NCBI RefSeq assembly: GCF_900091445.1
Contig: NZ_LT607733.1
Coordinates: 6,926,001-6,990,000 of the forward strand
DNA length: 64,000 nt
Source: Micromonospora echinofusca
GTDB lineage: Bacteria; Actinomycetota; Actinomycetes; Mycobacteriales; Micromonosporaceae
Reading direction: 5' to 3'
Shown: in pieces, positions 23,396 through 37,126 of the stretch
How positions within the stretch are numbered: position 1 is the first letter of the stretch
How the letters are laid out: the number at the start of each line of letters is the position of its first letter
Position numbers and translations under genes: made by a program
Notes under the pieces: generated by a model
Database searches by the model: none
The model's input: only the letters and a program-made list of their open reading frames with translations
Told to the model about the DNA's origin: nothing

Positions 23396-24499
23396 TCAGG
23401 CCAGCGCGGCCTCCGCCGCGGCCAGGAAGGCGTCGTTCTCGGCCGGCGTGCCGATGGTCACCCGGACCCCGTCGCCCGCGAACGGCCGGACGATCACGCC
23501 CCGCGCCTCGCACGCCTTGGCGAAGTCCACCGCCCGGTCGCCCAGCGGCAGCCAGACGAAGTTGGCCTGGCTGTCCGGCACGTCGCCGACCAGCTTGCGC
23601 AGGGCCTCCGTCACGCGGTCGCGCTCGGCCACCACGAGGGCGCAGCGCCGCCGTACCTCGTCCTCCTGGGCCAGCGCGGCGAGCGCGCCCGCCTGCGCGG
23701 CCATGCTGCTGGAGAACGGCGTCACGACCTTGCGCACGGCCGCCGCCACCGCCGGTTGAGCGACCAGGAAGCCGATCCGCAGGCCGGCCAGACCCCAGGC
23801 CTTGGAGAGCGTCCGCAGCACGACCACGTTCGGCCGGTCGAGGTAGGTGAGGCCGTCCGGCACCTCCGGGTCGGTGACGAACTCGCGGTACGCCTCGTCG
23901 ATCACGACGAGCACGTCCTCGCCGACCGCGTCGAGGAACCGGTCCAGCTCCGCCCGGCGTACCGAGGTGCCGGTGGGGTTGTTCGGGTTGCAGACCACGA
24001 TCAGCCGGGTCCGGTCGGTCACCGCCGCCGCCATCGCCGTCAGGTCGTGCCCGTGCCCGGCGTCGTTGGGCACCCGCACGCTGGTCGCGCCGCTGGTCGC
24101 CGCGATGATCGGGTACGCCTCGAAGGAGCGCCACGCGTAGAGGAACTCGTCACCGGGCAGGCAGGTGGCCCGGACGAGGTGCTCGGCCAGCGCCACCGAC
24201 CCGCAGCCGGTGGCGATCCGGTCGACGTCCACGCCGTACCGCTCGGACAGCGCCTGGCGCAGCGCGAGCACGCCCATGTCCGGGTAGCGGTGCACCCCGG
24301 TGACGGCCTCGGCGACGGCCTCCACGACGCCGGGCAGCGGCCCGTACGGCACCTCGTTGCTGGCCAGCTTGATCGCCTCGGGGAGGCCGAGTTCGCGGGC
24401 CAGGTCGGCAGCGCTGCGGCCGGGTACGTAGTTGGGCAGCGCGTCCAGGTCGGCGCGGGTCAGCCGCAGCGCCGGCTGGGGTCGTCCGGGGTCGGTCAT
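23396..24499 (-). CDS. hisC: Histidinol-phosphate/aromatic aminotransferase
   Basis: 367-residue PLP-dependent class I/II aminotransferase of the HisC group. Visible are [49 protein letters not shown] with the PLP-contacting Asp, and the Schiff-base lysine in [18 protein letters not shown]-terminal [24 protein letters not shown] also fits. It converts imidazole-acetol phosphate and glutamate to histidinol phosphate. Because it stands alone, away from other his genes, and near tyrosine-pathway genes, an aromatic aminotransferase role (phenylpyruvate type) is a real alternative. The start overlaps the stop of the upstream RDD gene (ATGA). Confidence 0.85.
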   Translation of the reverse strand: MTDPGRPQPALRLTRADLDALPNYVPGRSAADLARELGLPEAIKLASNEVPYGPLPGVVEAVAEAVTGVHRYPDMGVLALRQALSERYGVDVDRIATGCGSVALAEHLVRATCLPGDEFLYAWRSFEAYPIIAATSGATSVRVPNDAGHGHDLTAMAAAVTDRTRLIVVCNPNNPTGTSVRRAELDRFLDAVGEDVLVVIDEAYREFVTDPEVPDGLTYLDRPNVVVLRTLSKAWGLAGLRIGFLVAQPAVAAAVRKVVTPFSSSMAAQAGALAALAQEDEVRRRCALVVAERDRVTEALRKLVGDVPDSQANFVWLPLGDRAVDFAKACEARGVIVRPFAGDGVRVTIGTPAENDAFLAAAEAALA

Positions 24500-25515
24500 G
24501 GGGTGTCTCCCGAGGGGTGGGTGCGGTCGTCGGGGGTGCGGTCGTCCGGGGCGGCGTCCTCGTCGGTGGCGGCGCGCTCGTCGGTGGCGGTGCGCCCGCC
24601 CCCGGTGGTGCGGTCGCGGCGGGGGAGCTGGACCACCACGGTCTGCGCCCGCTTGTCGTGCAACGCCTGACGCATCGGGTGGTCGAAGAGCGGGGAGAGC
24701 GCGTCGACGAGCTGGAGCAGCAGGCCGAGGCCGCAGCAGTACCAGAGCAGGGTGGGCAGGCCGAGGGTGTTCCAGCGGCGCAGCGCCCGGCCGAAGCCGA
24801 GCGGCTCGTTCGCGCTCATCGGCACCACCTTGACGCCCACCAGCCGCTTGCCGAACGTCTGCCCGCCCGAGGACATCGTCGGCACCTCGTACGCGAGCCA
24901 GAGCGCGGTGGCGATCAGCAGGATCACGACCTGGAGGCCGCCGGCCTGTTCGCTGGGCTGCGGCAGGCCGTCGGTGGAGCTGTCGCCGGCCATCGCCCGC
25001 CGGAACACCTCCCGCCAGTACGGCGTGACCTCCTCGACCAGCCGCCAGACGAACCAGCCGTTCACGACGGCGTTCAGCGCGAAGACGATGGCGAAGTCGA
25101 TCAGCCGGGCGACCAGCCGGGCGCCGAACCCGGCCAGGGGCAGCCCGTGCGGGCGGGGCTCCGGCGGCCGTCCGGGCCAGCCGGCGGGCGGCCAGCCCGG
25201 CGGGGGTCCGCCACCGGGCGGCCAGCCGGGCGGCGGGGCCTGCGGGTGGCCGTGCCCCTGCGGCGGCTGCCAGGGGTAGGGCTGGCCCGGATGCGGCTGC
25301 CCCGGCAGGGGCGGCCCGCCCGTGGGGGCGCCCGGCGCGGAGACCGGGGCCACGGGCGACGTCGGGGCGGGCGCGGGGGGCGGTTCGGCCGGCGGCGGGC
25401 CCTCGGGCGGGGTGGCGTCGACGGGGATCGGCGCGCCGATCCAGCCTCCGCCGTCCCAGTAGCGCCGGGTGTCCGGGTCTGCCGGGTCGACGTACCAGCC
25501 CGGTTCGACGCTCAT
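24496..25515 (-). CDS. RDD family membrane protein with N-terminal DUF2510
   Basis: 339 residues. The N-terminal [19 protein letters not shown] matches DUF2510. It is followed by a long Pro/Gly-rich cytoplasmic linker (about 35-130) and an RDD membrane domain: [40 protein letters not shown] and [17 protein letters not shown] with the conserved Arg/Asp/Asp pattern. A basic, Asp-rich tail ends the protein. It overlaps hisC by four bases. RDD proteins sit in the membrane; a Na+/H+ antiport role has been shown only for some. The function here is unknown. Confidence 0.85.
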   Translation of the reverse strand: MSVEPGWYVDPADPDTRRYWDGGGWIGAPIPVDATPPEGPPPAEPPPAPAPTSPVAPVSAPGAPTGGPPLPGQPHPGQPYPWQPPQGHGHPQAPPPGWPPGGGPPPGWPPAGWPGRPPEPRPHGLPLAGFGARLVARLIDFAIVFALNAVVNGWFVWRLVEEVTPYWREVFRRAMAGDSSTDGLPQPSEQAGGLQVVILLIATALWLAYEVPTMSSGGQTFGKRLVGVKVVPMSANEPLGFGRALRRWNTLGLPTLLWYCCGLGLLLQLVDALSPLFDHPMRQALHDKRAQTVVVQLPRRDRTTGGGRTATDERAATDEDAAPDDRTPDDRTHPSGDTP

Positions 25516-25537
25516 GGCCTGGCCTCGCTGCGCTCGC

Positions 25538-26251
25538 TCACGCAGACACCTTAACGACGACGGTGCCGGCGAACTTGTCGTGGAGGCACTGCTGCCAGGG
25601 CTTGTCCCACAACTGCCACAGCCCGTCGAGGTAGCTGAGGCCGGGCAGGAAGCCGGCGGCCACGTACTGCACGGCGTACCGCTTGCCGGCCATCCGTCGG
25701 TCGAGGGTGGCGGCCGGGTCGAGCGGCACGACGCGCAGCTTCATCACCTTCTTGCCGAAGGTCTGCCCGGTGCGCTTCATGTATTCGACGTGGTAGAGCC
25801 AGTAGAGGCCGAACATCACCACCATCAGGCCCAGTTCGAGCAGCAGGATCGGCAGCATGAACTCCGTGAGGAACGCGTCGGGCGGCGGCCCGTCCGGGTA
25901 GGTCCGGGTCAGGTCGGACGCCACGTTCCAGAACAGGAGCAGCAACGGCGGCAGGAAGAGCACCATCACCACCGCCATGCTCAGCGCGCCGTCGACCAGC
26001 GCGGCGAGCAGCCGGTCACCGAAGCTGGCGAGCGGCTGCCCGCCCGGGCCGAGCGCCGGGGCCGGGCGGGGCGGCCCGGCCCAGCCCGGGGGTGGCGGCG
26101 TCCAGCCGGGCGGCGGGACCTGACCGGGCGGGACATGCTGCGGCGGCACCGCGTACCCCTGGTTGGCGGGACCGGATGGCGGCGCGAAGCCGCCGGCGGC
26201 GGGCGGGGGCCCACCGGCCGGCGGCGTCGGGTACGTCGGAGGCTGCGTCAC
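25538..26251 (-). CDS. RDD family membrane protein
   Basis: 237 residues. A Pro-rich N-terminus (about 1-75) leads into the RDD domain: LASFGDRLLAALVDGALSMAVVMVLFLPPLLLLFW, LLELGLMVVMFGLYWLYHVEYM, KRTGQTFGKKVMKLRVVPLD. It is a shorter paralogue of the protein encoded immediately downstream at 24496-25515, without DUF2510. Start GTG 26251. The two genes are 22 bp apart and are likely co-transcribed. Confidence 0.85.
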   Translation of the reverse strand: MTQPPTYPTPPAGGPPPAAGGFAPPSGPANQGYAVPPQHVPPGQVPPPGWTPPPPGWAGPPRPAPALGPGGQPLASFGDRLLAALVDGALSMAVVMVLFLPPLLLLFWNVASDLTRTYPDGPPPDAFLTEFMLPILLLELGLMVVMFGLYWLYHVEYMKRTGQTFGKKVMKLRVVPLDPAATLDRRMAGKRYAVQYVAAGFLPGLSYLDGLWQLWDKPWQQCLHDKFAGTVVVKVSA

Positions 26252-26262
26252 GCTCGTCAGTG

Positions 26263-28200
<1,938 letters not shown>

Positions 28201-28207
28201 CTACGGT

Positions 28208-29638
28208 GTGCGTGTGGCGAAGGCGGGCGGCCTCGGTGGGTGGCGTGGCGGGCTGCTGCTCGCGCTCGTCGCGGTCGTCGCGCTCGCCGCGACCGGGGTG
28301 TGGAACCCGTTCCCCGCGGTGTGGGACTGGGTCGACCGCAGCGAGCCGATCTCCGAGCCCGACGTGGTCTGGCAGCAACGCGTCGGCGGCACCCCGCGCA
28401 GCGTGACCATCGCCGGCGAGACCGTCGTGGTCGAGCAGCGCACCCGCGTGGAGGCCCGCAGCCTGGCCACGGGCGCCCAGCTGTGGGAGCGCAAGGCCGA
28501 CTGGTCCGCGGTGGCCGGCGGCGACCGCGACCCGGTCGTCGTCGTGGGCAAGCTGCTGGTCAAGGGGTACGAGGTGCTCGACCCGACGACCGGCGTCACG
28601 CGGCGGCGCGACGGCGACGCGGTGGCCGTCTGGACGTACCGCAACATGCTGCTCGACGCCCGCTGCGTCGACGCCACCGACTGCACGGTGAGCGCCTGGG
28701 ACCCGCGCGGCACCGCCCCCCTCTGGACGGCCTTCGTGCCGGGGGTGCGCAGCGGCCTGCTCGGCGACAACCCCGGGCTGCTCGACACCCGCCGCCTCGA
28801 CGCCGTCCGGATCGACGACGAGGTGGCCGGCCCGGAGCCCGTACCGCCGCTGCTCGGGTTCCCCATCGACGGGCGGGTGCACGTCCTCGACACCGCCACC
28901 GGGCGGATGCTCCAGGACGTCGAGCCCGGCCGGGACGAGCGGCTGTCGGTGGTCGGCGGCCGGTTGCTGCGGATCACCGCCCGCTCCCAGGACGGCACCT
29001 GCTACTTCGCCATCTCGGGGCGGGACCCGGCGACCGGCCAGGAGGCGTGGCAGCGGGCCGGGATCAACCTGCGGACCGCCGACAACGCCGGCTGCGCGCA
29101 GCGCGAGGACCCGTACGGGGCGCGCAACGTGCTGATCGGGGTGGCCCCGGACGCCCGCGAGGCGGTCCTCGACGGCTACGACGGGCGGCTGCTGCTGGTC
29201 ACCGACGCCGGGGAGCGGCTGCTCGCGGTCGACGACCGGCACGCCCTGGTCCGGACGGCCGACAAACGGGCGGTGGTCGGCCGGGAACTGGGCGCCGGCC
29301 GGGTCCGGTGGACGCGCCCCGCCGGGACGAAGGCCGGCGCCGCGCTCACCCCGCACGCGGCCGTGATCGCCGACGAGAAGCCGTCCCGGCTGGTGGCGCT
29401 GGAACCGCGTACCGGGCGGGAACTGGTGAGCCTGCGCACCTCCGCGAACGCCCTCGCGGTCGGCCCGGGCGGCATGGTCATCGGCGAGGGGCGGGAGATC
29501 GGCTACGTCCGCTTCGGCGGCGCACGGGGCGCCCCCGTCCCGCCGCGCGACGGCGGCGTACCGGGCCCCGGCGGCACGGGGAGCGTGCCGGGGCCGGCGG
29601 ACAGCTGCGGTCCGAAGCGGGAGCTCTGCCCCGGGTGA
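28208..29638 (+). CDS. PQQ-like beta-propeller protein, membrane-anchored (second copy)
   Basis: 476 residues. It has an N-terminal hydrophobic anchor ([18 protein letters not shown], about 15-32). Blade motifs follow, including [48 protein letters not shown] and [17 protein letters not shown]. Cys pairs (RCVDATDC, and the C-terminal [11 protein letters not shown]) may form disulfides outside the cell. Two GTG starts (28208 and 28214) are possible and neither has a strong ribosome-binding site. It resembles the protein at 19770-21056 in plan. The role is unknown; an enzymatic PQQ function is unlikely. Confidence 0.75.
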   Translation: MRVAKAGGLGGWRGGLLLALVAVVALAATGVWNPFPAVWDWVDRSEPISEPDVVWQQRVGGTPRSVTIAGETVVVEQRTRVEARSLATGAQLWERKADWSAVAGGDRDPVVVVGKLLVKGYEVLDPTTGVTRRRDGDAVAVWTYRNMLLDARCVDATDCTVSAWDPRGTAPLWTAFVPGVRSGLLGDNPGLLDTRRLDAVRIDDEVAGPEPVPPLLGFPIDGRVHVLDTATGRMLQDVEPGRDERLSVVGGRLLRITARSQDGTCYFAISGRDPATGQEAWQRAGINLRTADNAGCAQREDPYGARNVLIGVAPDAREAVLDGYDGRLLLVTDAGERLLAVDDRHALVRTADKRAVVGRELGAGRVRWTRPAGTKAGAALTPHAAVIADEKPSRLVALEPRTGRELVSLRTSANALAVGPGGMVIGEGREIGYVRFGGARGAPVPPRDGGVPGPGGTGSVPGPADSCGPKRELCPG

Positions 29639-29705
29639 GAGCGTCGTCCCAGGACCCACCCGGCGGGTGGGACTGATCGACCCTTCTGCCCTAGGCTTTC
29701 CGCTC

Positions 29706-31373
<1,668 letters not shown>

Positions 31374-31386
31374 CCCGCGTACGCGA

Positions 31387-31416
31387 AGGGGCGCCGGGCA
31401 GTGGCCCGGCGCCCCT
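31387..31416. terminator. Bidirectional hairpin between fumA and the Ig-repeat gene
   Basis: A 13-bp perfect inverted repeat (31387-31399 with 31404-31416) with a 4-nt loop starts 14 bp after the fumA stop and ends 15 bp before the convergent gene. Confidence 0.8.
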
Positions 31417-31431
31417 CGTCGTTGCCCTACG

Positions 31432-33282
31432 TCAGCTCGCCCGGCTGGCGTAGAAGGTGCCGCTGAAGGTCTCCGACACGGTCCCGTCGCCGGTCCGCGT
31501 GTAGACGGTGACCCGGTGGATCCCGGCCGTCGTCGGGGTGTACCCCACCGACGCCGACCCGTCGGCGCCCGCCGCGACCGTCTGCGCCGGACGGCCGTCG
31601 AAGGAGTAGACGAACTCCGTCACCCCGGGCATGCCGGCCTGGAGGACGAACGTCCCCGGCGTGCCGGCGACCGCACCCTGGAACTTGTTGATCGGGTACT
31701 CCACCGAGCTGACCGTGGGCTTGGTCGCCAGGTGGAACCGGTAGCTGCCCTCGCCGGACGGCAGGTCACCGGCCGTCCGGCTGCGGACGTACACGGTGTT
31801 GTAGCCCGGCTTCGTCGGCGTGATGGTGACCGTGGCAGTGCCGTCGGCGATCGCCGGCACGGTCTGCTCCGGTCCGTCGTCGAGCCGGTACGTGTACTCG
31901 ACGACGTCGTCCATCCGGGGCGCGAACGTCAGGGTGCGCGGCTGGCCGAAGCCGGCCGTCGGATTGGCGTCGGTGATGGTCGGGCTGGTGGTGCGCACCC
32001 GGAACACGTAGCTCGTGGGCGTGGAGCGGTTGCCCGCGAGGTCCACCGCCTCGACGGTGAGCGTCCTCGGCCCGTCCCGGTCGGGGGTGAGGGTGACGGT
32101 CGCCGAGCCGCCCGGGACGTCGGCCGCCACGTCGGTCGCCGGCTGCCCGGACACGGTGTAGCGGAATCGCACCGTGTCGGTGTCGCCGCCGGCGGAGAAG
32201 GTGAACTGGCCCGGGATGCCGGGACCGCCGTACCAGCCGTCGTCGGCCGGGTAGTCGGTCGAGCTGACCGTCGGCGCGGCGGGGCTGGTGGTGTCGACGG
32301 CGAACCGGCACTCCGCCGACCAGGCGGAGGTGGCGTGCTGGTCGGCCGCGCGGACCGCGAAGGCGTAGCTGCCGCCGTCGACCATCGCGCCCTCCGGCAC
32401 CGTGTACTGGAAGCGGCGCGGCGCGGAGAACGCCCCCGAGGTCCACTCCGTCCGCTCGTCGGGCCGGTCGACCGGCCACCACGCGAAGGTCGCCGTCACC
32501 TGTTCGACGAGGCCGGACCCGCTCGCGTCCGGGTCGGTGACCTCGGCGGTGAGGGTCGGCGTGGCGGTGTCGACCACCTGGTCGCCGGCGCAGTCCCGCC
32601 CGGCGACGGTGAGGGCGCCCGGCACGTCGGGCGCGGCGTTCGCGGTCAGCGAGATGCCCGGCGTCCGCAGCCGCCGACCGTGGTGCTTGTTCTCCTCGTG
32701 GTCCCCGGGGACCCGGATCATCAGCGTGAGCGAGTCCCGCCCGGCGTCGACCGCCTGCTGCACGGTCCGCGTGAGCGGCAGTTCGAGGTGGGCCGCCGGG
32801 CAGGGAGCGGTGGGACCGAGGTCGCCGACCTTCTCCCGTACGGTCGGCGCGTCGTCCCAGGTCGGCGCGGTCGCCGGCGAGTCCGTGCGCCACAGCTCCA
32901 GCTCGCGCGGCCGGTCGCAGTCCGCGACCGCCGACTCCCCGGTGCGCAGCGTGGCGTCGATGATCTCCTTGCCCTGGTAGGGCGTCAGGTCGAACGTGAG
33001 GTAGGCCCTGGTCGTGTGCTTGACCCCGGCGGTCTCCAGGGTGCCGACCGGGACGTCCGCTTCGGTGGTGGTGGTGAAGGTCGCGCCCTGCTGCCGCGCG
33101 TCGGTGTAGCTCACGCTCGTCGGCGGGACCCAGCGGGCCGGTGCGGCGACGGCGGGCTGGGCGGAGACGACGACCGCCCCGGTGGCGGTCAGCAGTGCGG
33201 TGAGCCCCGTGGTGAGGAGCCGGCGCGGAGCGCGCCGTCGGCGTACGGCGGGCACGCCGGTGGAACCCCGTTTTTCGTGCAA
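31432..33282 (-). CDS. Secreted multi-domain Ig-like protein
   Basis: 616 residues starting at TTG 33282, chosen because GGAGGG lies nine bases upstream and the start gives a basic n-region plus signal peptide (LLTTGLTALLTATGAVVVSA, cleavage near AVA-AP). The mature protein begins with a DNRLRE-like module (TRAYLTFDLTPYQGKEIIDATLR, LELWRTDSPATAPTWDDAP). At least four Ig/fibronectin-like repeats follow, each with an FTFSAG or LTFAP start, a YTYRLDDGP core and VTITPTKPGYNTVYVRSRT ending. It is likely extracellular or cell-wall associated and binding rather than catalytic. It is divergent from fumC and convergent with fumA. Confidence 0.8.
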   Translation of the reverse strand: MHEKRGSTGVPAVRRRRAPRRLLTTGLTALLTATGAVVVSAQPAVAAPARWVPPTSVSYTDARQQGATFTTTTEADVPVGTLETAGVKHTTRAYLTFDLTPYQGKEIIDATLRTGESAVADCDRPRELELWRTDSPATAPTWDDAPTVREKVGDLGPTAPCPAAHLELPLTRTVQQAVDAGRDSLTLMIRVPGDHEENKHHGRRLRTPGISLTANAAPDVPGALTVAGRDCAGDQVVDTATPTLTAEVTDPDASGSGLVEQVTATFAWWPVDRPDERTEWTSGAFSAPRRFQYTVPEGAMVDGGSYAFAVRAADQHATSAWSAECRFAVDTTSPAAPTVSSTDYPADDGWYGGPGIPGQFTFSAGGDTDTVRFRYTVSGQPATDVAADVPGGSATVTLTPDRDGPRTLTVEAVDLAGNRSTPTSYVFRVRTTSPTITDANPTAGFGQPRTLTFAPRMDDVVEYTYRLDDGPEQTVPAIADGTATVTITPTKPGYNTVYVRSRTAGDLPSGEGSYRFHLATKPTVSSVEYPINKFQGAVAGTPGTFVLQAGMPGVTEFVYSFDGRPAQTVAAGADGSASVGYTPTTAGIHRVTVYTRTGDGTVSETFSGTFYASRAS

Positions 33283-33471
33283 GGTGAAAGACCCTCCGAT
33301 GGAGTGCGAGTACTTCCACGATCCTAAGTGCCTGGTCCCGGTGCCGGCGCCCGACTTTCGACCGACCCCGGTGCGCCCGGCCGGCCCGTACCGCCGGACG
33401 TCGGCCGGGCTGACGACCCGGCTCGCCCCGATCATCTGCACGTCGGCGCGCGGCGCGGCAGGATGGTACGC

Positions 33472-34872
<1,401 letters not shown>

Positions 34873-35249
34873 GTCGTCCCGCCTCGCCTCGCCCGGGCCG
34901 CCCGGCCTTGGTCCGGGCCGATGCTCGCCCTCGCCCGCAAGGAAGCGAGGGGAGGTGCTGTCGATCCTGCCTACACCGGTCCGGCCCTGGCGTGCGTCCG
35001 GAGAGGGCTGGGGGTGAGCGTCGTCGTCGGGGTCCGTGCCGGGTGGTGTCCGGTCCCCGCTGGCGGAGGGCGGTGTGTGCGCTGTCGAGCTGCCCCGTCG
35101 GTGAGACCGAGGCGCCGACGGCCCTACCGGCAGCCAGGTGTCCCAGCGCTGACCCGGAAACCGGACCATCCGCCGCAGAGCATCGGGCGAGGGCCGTGTG
35201 CCCGGAGTGGTCTGATGGACGGGGCAGCTCGACAGGGCAGGAGGCCGGC
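34873..35249. other. Intergenic region without recognisable gene
   Basis: 377 bp after fumC. The frames in it show no family resemblance and no good ribosome-binding sites until the small frame starting at 35250. Runs rich in Gly/Arg/Pro codons are typical of GC noise. No strong hairpin stands out. Confidence 0.5.
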
Positions 35250-35447
35250 GTGCCGACGGGCGGGACGGTTGACCCGCTTCCATCGGCGGCGTCCGCGGCG
35301 GTGACGGTCGTGCCCGGCGTGGAGGACCTGGACCGGTTCCTGTGCCGCGACGGTGACTGGTGGACCGGCACGGGGGGAGCGGACGCGCGGCGGGGCCCGC
35401 TGAATCGTCGCCGTCAACCGCGCGAGGCGGACCTGCGGGCGCGGTAG
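35250..35447 (+). CDS. Possible small protein (65 aa)
   Basis: A GTG at 35250 has a near-perfect AGGAGG site five bases upstream. The product contains VPGVEDLDRFLCRDGDWWTG and a basic Arg-rich tail. It has no family I recognise. Its 3' end overlaps the end of the convergent CGNR gene by 34 bp, which lowers confidence. The strong ribosome-binding site is the main support. Confidence 0.35.
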   Translation: MPTGGTVDPLPSAASAAVTVVPGVEDLDRFLCRDGDWWTGTGGADARRGPLNRRRQPREADLRAR

Positions 35448-35959
35448 GCGGTGACGGCGGCACGGTTGCCGCAGCCGGCGTCGCAGAACCGGCGGGAGCG
35501 GTTCTTCGACAGGTCGACGAGCACGTTCTCGCAGTCCGGGTGGTCGCAGATCCGCAACCGGCGCAGCTCACCGGCGCGTACGAGGTCCGCCAGCGCCATC
35601 GCGGCCTCGACGGCCATCCGGGTGGCCAGCGGCGCGTCGCGCGGCACGGCGTGGAAGTGGTACGGCTCGTCGTCGTGGGTGATGAGCTGGGGCAACGCGT
35701 CGTACTCGCGGAGCAGCTCGTTGACGATCGTGACGATGCCCTCGGTGTCGGCGTACCAGACGCGGCGCAGCCGGGGCCGGAGGTCGCGTACGGCCCGCAG
35801 TTCGTCCTCGGTGTGCTCGTGCCGCCCGCTGTAGGCGTGGGCGACGAAGTGCGCGTCCAGGGCGGCGACGTCGGGCAGGCCCTCACCGTCGCGGCCGGCG
35901 GTGTTCACCAGCGCTGCCACGGCGGTCAGGGAACATTCCATGTCATGGGTGAAGAGCAA
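35414..35959 (-). CDS. CGNR zinc-finger transcriptional regulator
   Basis: 181 residues from TTG 35959, preferred because AGGAG lies five bases upstream and family members begin with the FTHD motif near the N-terminus. An in-frame GTG at 35992 would add 11 residues. The N-terminal ABATE-like domain (LLFTHDMECSLTAVAALVNTAG) is followed by the C-terminal CGNR zinc finger: LRICDHPDCENVLVDLSKNRSRRFCDAGCGNRAAVTAYRARR, with four cysteines. These proteins act as DNA-binding stress or antibiotic-response regulators. It is divergent from an EamA exporter gene, and the shared region has a long inverted repeat covering its own start. Confidence 0.9.
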   Translation of the reverse strand: MLFTHDMECSLTAVAALVNTAGRDGEGLPDVAALDAHFVAHAYSGRHEHTEDELRAVRDLRPRLRRVWYADTEGIVTIVNELLREYDALPQLITHDDEPYHFHAVPRDAPLATRMAVEAAMALADLVRAGELRRLRICDHPDCENVLVDLSKNRSRRFCDAGCGNRAAVTAYRARRSASRG

Positions 35960-36019
35960 CTTGACTCCTGTCGGGGGCCGACCTAGCGTCACGGGTGAAG
36001 TTGCATTTTACTCATGACA
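35941..36019. promoter_or_regulatory. 24-bp inverted repeat spanning the CGNR/EamA divergent region
   Basis: 35941-35964 and 35996-36019 match as inverted repeats at 19 of 24 positions, 31 bp apart. The left arm encodes the CGNR N-terminus (KLLFTHD on the minus strand). The right arm would read KLHFTHD on the plus strand ahead of the exporter gene. It may be an operator for the CGNR regulator or a relic of an inverted duplication. Confidence 0.6.
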
Positions 36020-36033
36020 GTGGGAGTGGATCG

Positions 36034-36996
36034 ATGCGTCAGCCACCCGCCGCCGGGCTCGGTCTCGGCCTCGCCCTGCTCTCCGCCGTCACCTTCGCCA
36101 CGTCGGGCACCTTCGCCCGGTCCCTCATCGACGCCGGCTGGTCGGCCGAGGCGGCCGTGATCGCCCGTGTCGGCGTCGCCGCGCTGATCGTGGCTGTCCC
36201 GGCCGCGCTGTCCTTGCGCGGCAGGTGGGGCGTGCTGCGCCGCAACCTCGCCGCGATCGGCGTGTTCGGGCTGCTCGGGGTCGCGACGGCCCAGGTCTGC
36301 TTCTTCAACGCGGTGCGCTACCTGCCGGTCGGTGTCGCGCTGCTGCTGGAGTATCTCGGCATCGTCCTGGTGGTGGGCTGGATGTGGCTGGTCCACGGGC
36401 AGCGTCCCCGCCGGCTGACCGTCGCCGGCTCGGTGGCCGCCCTCGCCGGCCTGTTCTTCGTCCTGGACCTGACCGGCGCCGGCCGGCTCGACGCGGTGGG
36501 CGTGCTCTGGGGGCTCGGGGCGGCGATCGGCCTCGCCGGCTACTTCGTGCTCGCGGGACGGGTCGACGAGGAACTGCCCTCGGTGGCCATGGCCAGCGGC
36601 GGCATGGCCGTCGGGGCCGCCGTCCTGCTGCTGCTCGGGGCGGTCGGTGCGCTGCCGCTGCGGGTGGTCTTCGGCGAGGTCACCTTCGCCGGGCAGCGCA
36701 CCAGCTGGTTGGTGCCGGTGGTCGGGCTGTCGCTTATCGCCGCCGTCGTCGCGTACCTCGCCGGGATCGCCGGCACCCGGATCCTCGGCGCGCGGCTGTC
36801 GTCGTTCGTCGGGCTGACCGAGGTGATGTTCGCAGTCCTGATCGCCTGGCTGGTGCTGGGCGAACTGCCCACCGTGGTGCAGCTGCTCGGCGGCGCACTG
36901 ATCGTCGCCGGCGTCGCCCTGGTGCGCGTCGACGAGCTGCGCGCTCCCCGTGCCGACGACCCGCAGCCGCAGGTCGCCGAGCCCGCCCTGCCGTGA
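36034..36996 (+). CDS. EamA family (drug/metabolite) transporter
   Basis: 320 residues with about ten transmembrane helices in two EamA halves: LGLGLALLSAVTFATSGTFA, AAVIARVGVAALIVAVPAAL, FFNAVRYLPVGVALLLEYLGIVLVV, then WGLGAAIGLAGYFVLAGRV and FVGLTEVMFAVLIAWLVLGELPT. Start ATG 36034 has GGGAGTGG upstream; an earlier in-frame GTG at 35995 lies in the inverted repeat and is unlikely. It is probably an inner-membrane exporter of small metabolites or amino acids. Its divergent CGNR neighbour is the likely regulator. Confidence 0.9.
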   Translation: MRQPPAAGLGLGLALLSAVTFATSGTFARSLIDAGWSAEAAVIARVGVAALIVAVPAALSLRGRWGVLRRNLAAIGVFGLLGVATAQVCFFNAVRYLPVGVALLLEYLGIVLVVGWMWLVHGQRPRRLTVAGSVAALAGLFFVLDLTGAGRLDAVGVLWGLGAAIGLAGYFVLAGRVDEELPSVAMASGGMAVGAAVLLLLGAVGALPLRVVFGEVTFAGQRTSWLVPVVGLSLIAAVVAYLAGIAGTRILGARLSSFVGLTEVMFAVLIAWLVLGELPTVVQLLGGALIVAGVALVRVDELRAPRADDPQPQVAEPALP

Positions 36997-37044
36997 CCCG
37001 AACGGGCCGCCCGGCAGCGCCCAGCACGGATGAAAACGAGATTC

Positions 37045-37071
37045 CCGCCATAGCCGACGTTGCTATGGCGG
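37045..37071. promoter_or_regulatory. 10-bp perfect dyad upstream of the subtilase gene
   Basis: CCGCCATAGC (37045-37054) and GCTATGGCGG (37062-37071) are exact inverted repeats with a 7-bp spacer, 56 bp before the protease start. The position suggests an operator. It could also act as a terminator for the upstream transporter gene. Confidence 0.5.
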
Positions 37072-37126
37072 AAAGTGCCGCGGTGTTGTCTGATGGCTGC
37101 CACGTCCCTCAACGAGAGGATCCGAT

